Positions 11,512 to 23,008 of a stretch of 64,000 nucleotides of DNA are shown piece by piece; position 1 is the first letter of the stretch; each line of letters begins with the position of its first letter. Source of the DNA: Pseudisothecium myosuroides (lineage: Eukaryota > Streptophyta > Bryopsida > Hypnales > Lembophyllaceae); assembly GCA_951799445.1 (NCBI GenBank), contig OX637296.1:10850001-10914000 (forward strand), written 5' to 3'. The notes below the pieces were generated by a model, which searched no databases, was not told where the DNA came from, and saw nothing but the letters and a program-made list of their open reading frames with translations. Made by a program: the position numbers and the translations under genes.

Positions 11512-12003
11512 GTGTTTGGCGTGGTCAAGGCGGTGGCAATTCCTCCGGGACCAGGAGATGACTATGGTGATTGGGCTATGTATGCAAGAGCCACATATGA
11601 CTTTCATGGAGGCCCATGGTTCAGCAAGGTAGAATTACAAATGGAAGACCTTGAACATTCTCCTTACACTTGTTATACAGAGGTTCGTCTTTTCCTTCAT
11701 TGTAGTAATTGTCAACAGAAGACAGCAGATGGATATACGAAGATGACCTTGAATCTAGCATTTGTGCGTCCATACTATGTATTGGACTTAGACATACTGA
11801 GCGCCATCACACAATGCACACAAATTTCTTGGTCATTACCTCAGAACTTGGATACAACTGGAACTACTAGAAGGCAAATTCGATTGCCGAAGTATTTCTT
11901 AATTGACATTCAGAAGATTTTGAAAGTTGTACAGGTTATTCCACATTTTGGAGACCGACTCTGTGATGTTGATCGATATTTTGTTAATAAATGGAAGTTC
12001 TAA
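11512..12003 (+). CDS. last exon of the Plavaka-like transposase
   Basis: Follows acceptor tgtacag and runs open to TAA at 12001. It encodes a C-terminal domain with DWAMYARATYDFHGGPWFSK and VRPYYVLDLDIL. The exon before it (10848-11099) contributes AFNIHRAWLRRDI. No catalytic residues are expected here. A long AT-rich 3' flank with AATAAA-like sites follows. Confidence 0.65.
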   Translation: MFGVVKAVAIPPGPGDDYGDWAMYARATYDFHGGPWFSKVELQMEDLEHSPYTCYTEVRLFLHCSNCQQKTADGYTKMTLNLAFVRPYYVLDLDILSAITQCTQISWSLPQNLDTTGTTRRQIRLPKYFLIDIQKILKVVQVIPHFGDRLCDVDRYFVNKWKF

Positions 12004-12349
12004 GATTCTAGTTTGAATATGATGACCAATTTTCATAAAGCATCTATTTTGTATTGCTTGGAAAATCTTGATGCATTATCTAATATGATGTTTCAACTTT
12101 GTTAGGAGCTATCAGAAAAATCTTTCTGTATGTTAAACTTATATTCAATTATGTTTCAATACCAAAATGTTGTTGAATTCAAGGTTACTAAAATTACAAA
12201 TTGATATTCATCCAATGTTTAGAAAGGCATTGATGCTTATTCCAACACAATGTTGTTTCAACATTGATTCAAAGTTCCAAGAATGAACAAAGTGTTCGAC
12301 CTTAATAAAACCATGATATTAATATGTCTATGAATTTTTTTTCATGTAG

Positions 12350-13375
12350 AAGTGGCTTGACACTAGTTCAATATCGTTCCCACTTTTGCCATCTCTCTAT
12401 TTGAATAATACAAACTGTTAAAACATCATAGCAATCTTGAATCAATAAAATTGTAATAGTACTGACTCTTCAACTTTTAGAATGTTGAAATAACTTTATA
12501 ATTCCATCATTACATCAATCTATACGTGATGAAACCAATTCAACATTGTAGCAATAATTATTTCAAGCACTACCATTTCAATAATTCAATAATACAAGTT
12601 GATACTGCATCACTACAATCTTGAATCAATAAAATTGTAATAGTATTCACTCTTCAACTTTGAGAATATTAAAACAACTTTATGATTCCATTATCAGATC
12701 AATCTATATATGATGAAGCTACTTCCGCATTGTAGCAATCATTATTTCAACCACTACCATTTCACAATTTCAATAATACAAGTTGTTACAACATTACAAC
12801 AATCAAGATAACTGAAATTGTAATAATACTGACTCTTCAATTTTTACAATGTCAAAACAACTTTATAATTCCATTATTAGATCAATCGATATGTGATGAA
12901 GCCACTTCTGCATTGTAGCAATCATTATTTCAACCACTACCATTTCAGTATATCTATAATACAAGTTCTTAGAACATCACTGCAATCTTGAATCAACAAA
13001 ATTGTAATAGTATTGTTTCTTCAACTTTGAGAATATGCAAACAACTTTACCATTCCATCATTGGACCAATCTATATATAATAATGCCACTTCCACATTAT
13101 ATCAATAATTGTTTCAAATATTGCCATTTCAATATTAGAACTTTGCTATTGAATCAATAACGTAATGTTACATAAGAAGCAACTCAGTCAATTCAACATT
13201 GTATCAATAATTTTCTCAAACAATGCCATTTCAATATTTGAACAAAGACATTGAATCAATATTGTAGTGTTACATATTCAATCAACACTATTCCAATGTC
13301 CGTAAGTATCTTGTTTCAACATTGAATCAACAATCATATTGAAACAATATTGAATCAATATTGTTTCTCACGAGT
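12350..13375. repeat. ~184-bp tandem array and short AT-rich repeats 3' of the transposase
   Basis: The landmark ttgtaatagt (or taatact) recurs at 12451, 12635, 12818 and 13002, a period of 183-184 bp, with flanking blocks such as 'gactcttcaac' and 'ccactaccatttca' repeating in step. From about 13080 to 13375 the pattern degrades to short units built on 'caacattgaatcaata'. The array sits immediately behind the transposase stop and probably represents the subterminal repeat region of that element. The terminal repeat itself could not be located. No coding potential. Confidence 0.75.
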
Positions 13376-14612
13376 CTTTTTTGAGATGAAGTGATGCGCA
13401 AACGAAACTGGCTTGTTTTGTTGCTGAGAAATCCAGTTGTATAGATATATAACTTATGTATCCTTCCAGGCTGCGAGCTAGCCTGCATGTCTCTAACTTG
13501 ACTGCTGGAAAAGTGGCGAAAGCTTTTGAGAGTTGAATGTCTTTGACCTTATCTGCAGTTGCGTCTCGGAAGCGTAATAACTAGCGATGCAAGGTTTGGC
13601 TCAAGTCCCTCTCACTGAACTTCTCAGTTGACAAGCTAGCATGCCATTCGATTGTCAGCACAGTCGCCTGTTGTTGGTTGTACTGGGCTGGTATCAAAAG
13701 CTGTAATTTCAATTAAATTGGCATTGATTTTCAGTTCGAATCAGGCAAGGTTTTGCACATTTGTTGATTGAACTTCAATCTATGGTGACCTTCAAAACTG
13801 TCGCTGTGTTTCTAATTTGAATGCTTGGTGAGTAGTCCTCTATGGATCCAAAGGAACGACTTGCCTTTCAACAACCAAGTGTGGTCTATGGAGCGTCTGT
13901 TGGACCACATTTGGAGGTCCCTCATCATACTAGAAAGCTTCCAAGCTTTGTCGATTCTGGAATATGGTGAGGCCGTTGGCAAGCCCATAGGGCGAGCTAG
14001 CTAGCCGAACCATATTACAAAATCGGCAAAGCCTGAAAGCTTCTTTGGCATTAAGAGCTGAGGGAACTCAATGGGAACTCCGAAATCAACCACCTTTGCC
14101 CAATCGGTGGCAAAATCAGCCACACTCGCTCTTTGCGTCACATTTTGCTTCCCAACTGTACCTTAAATGGGCCAAATCAACCCCCGAGGCTCTTAACGAC
14201 TATGGGAGGCTTGAATGGGATGAACTGTGCAACCAGAGCATCCGCGGCTCTGCCACGTAGCGGAAGCTCTTGAACAACTTCATGAAATGAAGGTGTAGAT
14301 TTGAATTTTTCGCCAAAGTAGAGGCTGGGCAGCCTCTATAGGCTCCCTCCGACCCTATTGATAGCTTTGTATTCCCACCTCCATGACACCCTCCCCTCCC
14401 CTGCAACGTTTAAGCCCTGCTTCCGGCCATGAGAGGCCTCGTGGCCTGTCTCCACGTTCCCCCCCCCCCCAGCGTGTAGGCTCCTTTTGCCCTTTGTCCG
14501 GTCAATTCCTTGATTTGTTTGTGTCTTGTCTCTTCCGCCAAGCCACTTGTAGCTGGTAGTCTTGTATTTTTTGATTTGCAATGAAATTCCATTTCATTTC
14601 TTTCAAAAAAAA
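13376..14612 (+). other. GC-richer unassigned segment ending in an A-run
   Basis: A block less AT-rich than its neighbours, with a C10 homopolymer near 14461 and an A8 run at about 14605-14612 after 'tttgatttgcaatgaa'. The unique segment followed by an A-tail resembles the 3' end of a non-LTR retrotransposon or a retrocopy. A 71-codon open frame (14045-14260) has no recognisable domain. The assignment is weak. 14613-15373 after it is AT-rich and featureless to me. Confidence 0.25.
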
Positions 14613-15373
14613 CATTTGGTAAGTCACCAAACTATGAAAATATTTTGACTGACAATAGGCAATATTTATTACAATCTATTTTCAATAAGCTTTCTATATG
14701 ACAAGGTTTACCACTTTTGTCTCTTTCTGCCTGTGCTTGAAGGGATTTTTTTTGTTCATCTCACTAGGGAAATTTTGAAGGTCAAGTGCACTATGCCTAT
14801 CTTAATTATAAAACAAGAACATGGCTTGTGCATGCTTCAATTCTCATTTAGCAATTAGAAACTTGCCTATTTAATTCAACTTACTTTATGGCATTAGATG
14901 ATTTTCAAAATATTATTAGTTAGGCTAATTGTCTTAAAAAATTTGCTATATTAGAGCTTCATATACTTTTTTAATGTCCTAGTATCATATTAAATGACAT
15001 TGTTAAGGAACTTACTGTTGTCTTTTGCAGGTGCATATTTTGGAGGTGCATGTGGGTGTGCAGGGATTGTAATTGGTCTTAGAATTCAAAGGCCTATTCA
15101 ATGACCAATATAGGATCACGTTCTACACTACACATCCACGTATTACACACCCACAATTGCATTTTCCCTCAAGATGTTCCATTGTAACAAATGGCTAGAA
15201 GCTAAATATTCTATAAGTTTATTTATGAATTGGATGCATTAGTTGTAAGTATTTATATTATTTATTGTTTGATTAAATTGGTGTATTTTGGACTTTGCTT
15301 TTAAAGGATGAACTTTAAAATGAAAACTCTCAAATTAATAAATCTATGTTGATTGTCAACCATATGTATTTAA

Positions 15374-15878
15374 CTCCTAAAGGTCCAAGACACATTTTGG
15401 GCAAAAAATGTGAAAAAATTGCCACTATTTAGGGCAATGAGAAAAAGATGAAAGAATTTTTTTTCAAAATTCAAATGTACAAATTTGTGCTAGACTACTA
15501 TGGAAATGTATGGAAATTTTTTAGAAACTTTGACCACAGAGATTGAAAGATTATAATATTTGAAGTTAGACAAAAAAAGTAATTTCCCGACCTTGCCTGA
15601 TAAGGCCAACAAACTTTAACCCCTCCTAGAATGAGATTTTCACACTATACATGGGGTTTTTTTTAACATTAATTTGTATGTTGTGTTGCCGCTAAAATCG
15701 AAGGCAATACAACTTTTGATCTAGACATCCAATCGGAAAAACAAATTATACTCCATCCAAGGGCGTATATGTTTACACCTTGTGTCAAAAATTTATAAAC
15801 GTCTAACTAAAATTGACTTTGTGCATAACTACCCAAGATCTTTTGCATGTGTTCAACGGTCACTTGATCTTCTAGGAG
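15374..15878. mobile_element. TTAA-flanked MITE (CTCCTAAAGGTCC type)
   Basis: Begins CTCCTAAAGGTCCAAG and ends in the diverged inverse GATCTTCTAGGAG, flanked by TTAA at 15370-15373 and 15879-15882. It has the same architecture as the larger TTAA family members at 16728 and 27781 but a distinct, shorter interior (505 bp). No ORF. TTAA duplication with C-rich starts is the piggyBac pattern. 15883-16676 is AT-rich and holds nothing I can name. Confidence 0.6.
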
Positions 15879-16676
15879 TTAAATAAAAACAAACAAGCTA
15901 GCTACACTAGCCTATCTCAACTACAATGTGTACCAAAATGATGCGAACGCCTGCATCTGATGGAAGGTGATTTTTCAAGCCGAGAGGGGGGCCAGGCAAT
16001 CACATCATTTTGGTAGGTAGTCTAGTAGTGAGAATTGAATCATTCAATTTCAATTAGTGAGATGAAAGTTATGAGGAGTTTTAGTCTGCGGGTAGGTATG
16101 GAGTCTCTCAGTTTTTTTCCAATAGTGCAATTGACAACATTGGAGGGGGGACATTTTTTTCATATGGAGATCAACGGATGTAGGTTTTTCCACATTTGGA
16201 AGGATGCTTTTGGTCTTAGACAAAGCTGTTTGCATCTATAGGGCACCTTGTCATTGGTTTGTTAAAAGAGTTTAAAACCCCATAATTCTAACTATTAATG
16301 TGAACCTTTGATCAACTAAAAAATACATAATTGAATGTGAACTTGTGATCAACAAAAAAGAACATGCCTAAGTGCAAAAAATGCTCAAGATGTGATGAGA
16401 TGACAAAACATTATGGTGGAAACACCCAAAAAGATGCAAACACATCTTCTGGGTATTTAATACACTATTCATCAAAGACATTGGCCTGGAAGCCATTTTG
16501 AGTAAGACATTTATAGGCAAGAAAAATGAAGCAAAATGCAAACTGAGACAGCTTTCTTTTCTTTTAAAGAGCAAAATGAAACAATTGAAGGGTCCTAAAA
16601 CCTCATGCTCCATACCAAGTTGCCTTTGCAATTACATTCAAACAATTGGAAAGAAGAGAATTAGTCCCAAGATATA

Positions 16677-18190
16677 CTCCCTCCGTCTCAAAATGATCTT
16701 CTTGTTGGACAAAATGTTCTGGATTAACCCCTAAAGGACCGAGGCCTTTTTTCTGCCAAAAAACACTGAAAACTGCCATTTCTATAGCAAAGAGTAAAAA
16801 AATTTGAAAAATGTTTTTTTTTCACATCCAACCGTAGGATCTTACACCTAACTAGTATAAGAATGTGTGGAATTTTTTTTAGAATTTTTGACCGCACAGA
16901 TTGCAAGATATTTGCATTTAAAGTGAAAAAAACAAGTTTTTCAGCACATTGCGGGACTAGATTTTTTGACTTTAAACATTTTTAACTTAAAATTTTTGCA
17001 CTACAGAGTTTTGAGCTTTTATTTTATATAGTGGAGAATTGAGTTGAGAGTCTAGAAAAAAAATAATATTAAAAAAAACTTAATTATCATTCTTAAAAAA
17101 ATTGTGAAGTAGATGTAGGTACAAGATAGAAGGAAAATCTAAAACATTCATATATTTTAGATGGAATTAAAATGCACTAATCCCAATGGTGAGATTGTTC
17201 TAACAAGTAAATCAGACCATCCCAAAAAAAAAAATTTGAAAAATTTGAAAAATTGCATTCAGAAATGAATCCCAAAGTTATTTTTTTCAAGAAGATGCTT
17301 TAACTGCCCGAAAAACAAGAATGTCCATAACTTTCTCATAACATATCCAAATGAAATGAATCAAAGCTTTCCGGAAAGCCAAAAATATAATCTATGAGAA
17401 AAAAAATATTAAAAAAAAAAATTCAAATTTTTGTCCCTTTTTTTTTTGCTGCCCGAGCTGCCCCCTGAAGCTTGTTTTGAGCTTATATGGTCATAACTTT
17501 TTTTCCCGGGCACCGATTGTGAAAAAAATTATATTCCCTTGAAGCTAATCAGTTTTTCTATCTCCAAAAAAAGTTTCAAAAAATCAGGAGAAAATTTCAG
17601 CCCGTAGGTACCTGCCCGAAAACGCATTTGTCCCCCGTAGGGACAATGGTCCTTTAGGGGTTAAGGCTGAAAATAAATTTTTTCAAATTTTTTTTGAACT
17701 TTAAGTAGAGTTTGGTGCACTTTAATCATCCTAAAACTTTGAGCTACAAAACAGTTTCCCAAATGTAGTTTTGGAGTTGTCAAAAGTGAGATTTTTGATG
17801 CATTTCTGAGGAGCACCGATGGCCACACAATTTCTTAGTTAATGTGGACCAAAACCAATATTCAATTGGCCATTTTGAACAGTACCACTCTTGAACTATA
17901 CCACTCTTTGTTGGCCACATGCGCTTGGGCTCTCATCTTGCCATATGGCCATTACTTGCTAATTTTGATCTGACTAGTGACATCAGTGATGATGGCTACC
18001 AGTATGGGCAAGGAGAAGAATTGTTATGCATCTCTAATTATTCTAAATCAATGCTTTTGATTGGAATTCCTTTCCATTGCTTCTGGATTTGCTTCCACTC
18101 CTCCGCTTCCATATTACATCATGCATCTAGAAGAACATTTTGGGACAACAATTGAAGGGCAACCGGAAGATCATTTTGGGATGAAGGGAG
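16677..18190. mobile_element. TA-flanked MITE with CTCCCTCCGTC termini (Stowaway/mariner-like), hosting a nested element
   Basis: Starts CTCCCTCCGTCTCAAAATGA and ends GATCATTTTGGGATGAAGGGAG, an imperfect inverted repeat of about 25 bp flanked by TA. This is the Stowaway/Tc1-mariner terminal style. A related copy lies at 22325-22848 in inverse orientation. The interior is interrupted after 16727 by a 933-bp TTAA element. No transposase ORF. Confidence 0.75.
16728..17660. mobile_element. TTAA-flanked piggyBac-like non-autonomous element, copy 1
   Basis: Perfect 13-bp inverted termini CCCCTAAAGGACC / GGTCCTTTAGGGG, flanked by TTAA (16724-16727 and 17661-17664). The 933-bp interior matches 27781-28716 over its whole length, with shared blocks such as 'cataggatcttacacctaac'-like, 'ttgcaagatat' and 'gctgcccgagctgccc'. 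No ORF of transposase size. TTAA target choice and C3-4 ends are the hallmark of piggyBac. The insertion sits inside the TA-flanked MITE. Confidence 0.75.
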
Positions 18191-18192
18191 TA

Positions 18193-19878
18193 ATAGACTA
18201 GCTTGAACATCAATACTCTGGCAAACATGTATTGATATTTGTATACAATGCCTTGTAAAACAAGTGTAAGATTATTCATACTGCAACCTTTGAAAACTAT
18301 AAAAATAATCTCTTTGATAAGAATGGATTCAAACTTGTGACTATTATCATTGGAAATGCATTAACCCAAGAACATCGAGCTAGTCACCATAGAAATCATC
18401 CTTTTTGCTACCATGTGAATCATTTGCTTTAAAAAACAACCAAAAGAATTCTTTAGAGGTCAAATTATTGTGTGAGACCTCTTTTTTTCACTCAAAATTC
18501 CAAGGATGAACATTTGCACTTTGTTTTGTATACAAGGATTCTTTGTCATCTGCCAAATACTTTAAGGCCATTGTGTCATTCTAGGGTTTTAAATCACATT
18601 TTGAAATTCGCTCAATTTATCTATCTTAATCCTGTAACGTTGCTATGGACACAAAGTGTTTGATGGATGACAAAGAATCCTTCTATGTAAGACAAAAGTG
18701 TACACGTTCATTTTTGAAATTTTGTATGAAAAGGGAAGATTTTACACAATAGTTTGACCTCCAATGAGTGTTGTTGCTGGGTTTTTCAAGCAAACAATTC
18801 ACACTGTACCAAAAGGATGATTTAATGTAGACAAGCCTATTACCACCTTGATTTGAAATCTGAGTATCTTGGGGTCAATTCCAAGAAGGGCTTATATTTT
18901 TTAGAGGTGTGCGCTTGTTCTACAAATCAAATCCAAGTAGATTTCAATTTTTTTGATTAAAATGTAATTTATATGAATTTTTGAAGTGGTCTATCCTGAA
19001 AATTGTAAAACCACCCATAGAGTGGGGTCAAAAATGTTTCACAAACAACCCATTACCGCCTTGACATGTATCTATTGGCACTTAAATTTCCACCAGTGAA
19101 GGATTGACACGTTCCCTGTTTTGGCATTAATGCATTGAACTTGTTAGAAAAATGAACAAATTTGGATTCTGCACTAAACGGAATTGGAACCAAAAGTAGG
19201 GAAACAGAATCGAGCAACAAAAGTTGATGGGATGGTTTACCTTACATAGTGACCAACCTGACGTTCCAGGGTTAAGTTATGTTCCAAAGGTACCAAAGTA
19301 AAGGTATGCTCTTGTTTGTATCTACATCTTGTGCAAAGCTTTCAAGGGCAAATATCAATGTGCCTCCTTACATGTATTGGTGGGCTAGTGCATTTAAGAA
19401 TATCGGAATATAGAAAGCACTTTTATGTTCTTTCTACAATGTGGAATGCCCTAATATTAGTGAAACTCATTCTCCTAACTTACTTCCATGCTAACCAATG
19501 ATCAATAGAACTCTTTTTGTCTTTTATTACTTTTTTTTCTACCCACCGGGCTTTACATGTAAATTCACCCTCCATTCAAAGACTTCTTGTGGTGACACTT
19601 CAACGCTGACTAGTGATGGGTTTGACTTATCGATGTTGCAGTTTGGCCAAACCAAACCAGCTGTATGCTTATGTCAGGTTGTTCGAAAAGCTGGTCAATA
19701 ATGTTCACAAAAACAACACTCTGTAGGGTTTTTTAAATTAAATTTTTTATTTTTAATATTATTTTTATTTTTATCATAAAAACATTATCAAATCACAGTG
19801 GTCAATACCGGTAGTGGCCCAAGTGGCCAAGAAAAGAATTCAGTGCAGAGAACTCTAGAATGAAGACCTGTGTAATTA
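18193..19878. other. no gene seen
   Basis: AT-rich sequence with only short, unconvincing open frames. No exon pair, tRNA or terminal repeat could be supported. Confidence 0.4.
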
Positions 19879-20166
19879 CAGTGAAACCTCTCATAATGCA
19901 AATTCCCTACTTGCATAACTAATTGTAGTTCTATATTTGCATACTCCGTATGTGCATAAAGTTTACTACACATAGCATTAATGGAGGTGATTGTGTCATA
20001 CATCACTAATTTTTTTTAGTTGAACAACCAATTTGAACCAATCAAATACAATTTCAGTACTTCATGAGCATGTTTGATTAATTGGATTTGGGCACTTAAA
20101 CTTCTTTATGTGCATATAGCTAAAAATTTCTTCCACCGTTCCTATGCAACAGGGGAGGTTTCACTG
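19879..20166. mobile_element. pogo/Lemi1-like MITE, CAGTGAAACCTC termini
   Basis: Left end CAGTGAAACCTCTC and right end GGGAGGTTTCACTG form an inverted repeat flanked by TA (19877-19878 and 20167-20168). CAGT...AAACCTC ends with TA duplication are characteristic of pogo-type elements and the plant Emigrant/Lemi1 group. 288 bp, no ORF. Confidence 0.7.
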
Positions 20167-21106
20167 TATATGTAAGGTAGGCCTCTTCAACATCATGCTT
20201 TATAAGACCATGACCATTGTTATTTTCACACCCAAGCACATACCGTAGCTCAAAGGACTGGCCCCATGCTTAGCCCTGTAACGCCGGGACAACCATTTTG
20301 TGGCTTTTGGATGACTATGCAGTCATCTGGACATTGCTTGGAAACTTTTTTTCATCCATTTCTTTTTTGTTCACCCTCCATGGTGGATTACAAAGAGTGT
20401 ATAGTTGAAATTTGTAGTCATGCAAGTGTCTACCTTCACATAAATGTGAAGTTATTAAAAAAAACGGATCACAAAATATGCTATTTTAGTGTATTTTGGG
20501 AAGTTGTTGTTCCTTGCTCTAAATCTGAAATTTCTCCACAAAAATGATATTTTTTGAGTTTGAGCCCAACTAACGAAATGAAGGTCATTGACTCTAGTTT
20601 CTTCTCCAATTTGAATTTTGAAAAAATTCCTAATATTGAATATTTTATTGCAATTTGAACTTAGGGTGTATTTTCAATGTCTATTATTTTCTAATTATAG
20701 AATGAGACGGAAATTGGGTTTGCACTATGATGTTTGTCATTGTAATATACACTCATGGTGAAAATTTCAGATTTTTTGAAATAATTTTCTATTTGATGTG
20801 ATTTTTCTTCACTTTTTCTTCAAAAATTCTCAAAAAAATCAATTTTCCACAAAAAAATCTAAAATTTTTGTGAAGTAAAGAAGACATGTAATTTCACCTC
20901 TGAAAAATAAATTAAATTTTTTTCAGACATATCTAGTTGCAAAATGGCAACTAATTAAGTGATAGGCATTGAGGCCTGAAATCAGTGGTTATAGGTCCGT
21001 CATTTAGGGTTTAGCAACCACTTTGATGCAACCAATTTAATTCTTGCATGTGTACACAAGGTCCTTCCATGTCAAGCTGTTGAAATTTTGTTGTCGCTGA
21101 CTCACT

Positions 21107-21317
21107 ACACTAAAAAATTATATTTAGTGTCACCTACACTAGTTGATTTTAAAATGCTACAAATTTTTACTTAGATGAATATTTTTATCAATAGAGATCC
21201 CCTTCTCTCTAAAATATTGATATCTACGTTCTTTGATAAAAATATTCATCTTTTGTAAAAAGTTATAATTTTGAATAAGAAGTTAGTATGGATGACACTA
21301 AATACAATTTTTAGTGT
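21107..21317. mobile_element. fold-back MITE with ACACTAAAAA termini
   Basis: Inverted ends ACACTAAAAAATTATATTTA and the matching TAAATACAATTTTTAGTGT continue inward into a second inverted pair (gatgaatatttttatcaa / ttgataaaaatattcatc), so almost the whole 211 bp is a hairpin. The 3-bp flank 'act' is present on both sides. No coding capacity. Confidence 0.7.
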
Positions 21318-22324
21318 ACTCAGATTCTGCATACCTTTTCCCAAGCAGATTCAAACAAGAAGTAGGAAAGACTTCAATTTCCATTCTGGCCACTGTACTG
21401 CCAACGCACCAATTGGTTTGATGTGGCAAGCGATTTGATGTGTTTTTGCATCGGTTACGTAACCTATCCTTGAATCAGATTTGATCGTTTTCTCGAGAGC
21501 TTCATAGACTGGGTAAAAGCCTCATCACAAAATAGCTTGCGGAGTCACCATGGAATGTTGAGGAATGTTTCTTCTGGAACAAATTTGCATTTTGGACGTA
21601 GCCTCAATAGGTGTATTTTACCGTATTTGGTGATGCTCAATCAATGGATTTGAATGAAAGACATCGTAACCTCATCTGTATCTTATGATCTTATCCTTCT
21701 TCAAACATGCTCACAATATTCAATTCATGTAATCCCTACACTAAGTAGTGAAATTAGGTTGTCCCACACTAATTTCTCAACATTTGGCACTATATAAATA
21801 TTTATTGTTATCGTATAAAAATGTACTACTTTTGAGTTAGGTATTGTTGTAATTGGGACTTATGAACTTCCATGTGAACAAATGAAAATATTTGTAGAAA
21901 TATTTTTTGACTTTGATGGCTTGTAAAGTAACTTTCTTGAGGTAAGGCAACCTAATTTCACTATTGTAACCTAATTTCACTATTCAATGTTGAAACCTAC
22001 AGAAATGGGTTCTATTGAGGTTATGAAGGTTGACTAGTTAAAAGATAAGATTATTGTTCATATATAACACTAATTACACAAAGAATTTAACCATCACTAC
22101 TACAAATATAATTGTATAGAAGGAAATCCTACAATTTCTGAAGAAATCTCAAAGGATTTGAAAATTTTGCAAGCCACAATATGTGAGAGTATGACTGAGA
22201 GTTTCTTAGAATTTGAAGCCCTTTCGAACTTCTTTTGCCTTCAAAATTTGGTGGCGTGAGGGCTTTCCTGGGCACTTCACTTGTCCTTGGTATTTTGTAA
22301 GTCTTCCTAATATGGACTATAGTA

Positions 22325-22848
22325 CTACCCTCCGTCCCAAAATGATCTTCTTGTTGTTCTTTATGATGTTGCAAATTGGTTAGATTTGATTTTCAATTGC
22401 TATTTGGGACCAACAAAACAACCCCAAGTAGTAGTTCTCCCTCCATCCAGACAATCATCAATCAAAAGACAAATGAAATGACTAAACGGGTCAATCAACA
22501 TTGTTCATTTTTTTTTGCATCTCTTTGAATATTGCCTAATTGAAGGAGATGACGCTCTGAGAGGCAAAACAAAGGGCCACACATGGTCTTGGGCCCATAC
22601 TAAATGCCTACAAAATGATGACCTCACACTCAACAATTAATTGACCAACGGTGCTCCTTGAAAATGCCCAAAAAATTCTACTTTTCAATGTTCCAAAACT
22701 ACACTTTGAAAAGGACTACAAAGTTTCTAGAATGCTAGGAGTGCACCAAACTCTACTTATAGCGCAAAATTGTTTTTTTAAATGTTATTTTTAGCCCTAA
22801 TCCGAAACATTTTGTTCCAACAAGAAGATTATTTTGGGACAGAGGGAG
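22325..22848. mobile_element. TA-flanked Stowaway/mariner-like MITE, uninterrupted copy
   Basis: Termini CTACCCTCCGTCCCAAAATG and its inverse ending ...TTTTGGGACAGAGGGAG, flanked by TA. Read on the minus strand, its right part aligns with the 16677-18190 element: 'gtagagtttggtgcact', 'tgtagttttgga', 'gagcaccg'. Where that copy carries the TTAA element, this one reads straight through (minus strand: ggattagggct). It therefore gives the pre-insertion state. Confidence 0.75.
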
Positions 22849-23008
22849 TATATGCAAAGTGTCATCCAGTGACAATTTCATCTATCATGTAGATAGTCAC
22901 GTTTCATCCATTCTTTTCATTCATGTTTTGAAATCCAAAGAAAGAACATGTTGCTGCAACGCTTGATATTGCAAATTTTGCAACAAGGTGTACTGGTGTA
23001 TTACTTAA

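Larger units (their letters stand above)
3935..12003 (+). pseudogene. Plavaka/KDZ-like DNA transposase gene, spliced, interrupted by a 3.5 kb insertion and one TGA
   Basis: DDE-type transposase expected to cut and paste its own element. Exons, all GT-AG and phase-compatible: 3935-4405, 4540-4743, 5020-5050 joined to 8566-8730 across the insertion, 8836-8926, 9084-9174, 9303-9503, 9690-9986, 10089-10231, 10408-10717, 10848-11099, 11512-12003. These sum to 2748 nt, exactly 916 codons. Landmarks in order: N-terminal C2HC zinc finger (Cys5, Cys8, His22, Cys26); a VVLHHRDSIQ segment and a CEWWETMQ segment; FYSD near residue 243, then GYPLVMSIANIS; DPFGIPQFVYPLLYAYISDH; LHVDILHQ near 441; FEQMHIALMKRAYRASNRR near 612. 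This order matches Plavaka transposases, best known from fungi. FYSD, VDILHQ and FEQMH are my candidates for the catalytic D, D and E. One in-frame TGA lies at 9402-9404 (codon 385). An optional upstream exon (3640-3682) could add 14 residues. Family call confident; activity unlikely. Confidence 0.85.

Noticed and set aside
12350..13375. CRISPR-like array
   Set aside because: The units are 184 bp with no short constant repeat and unique spacers, in a plant nuclear context.
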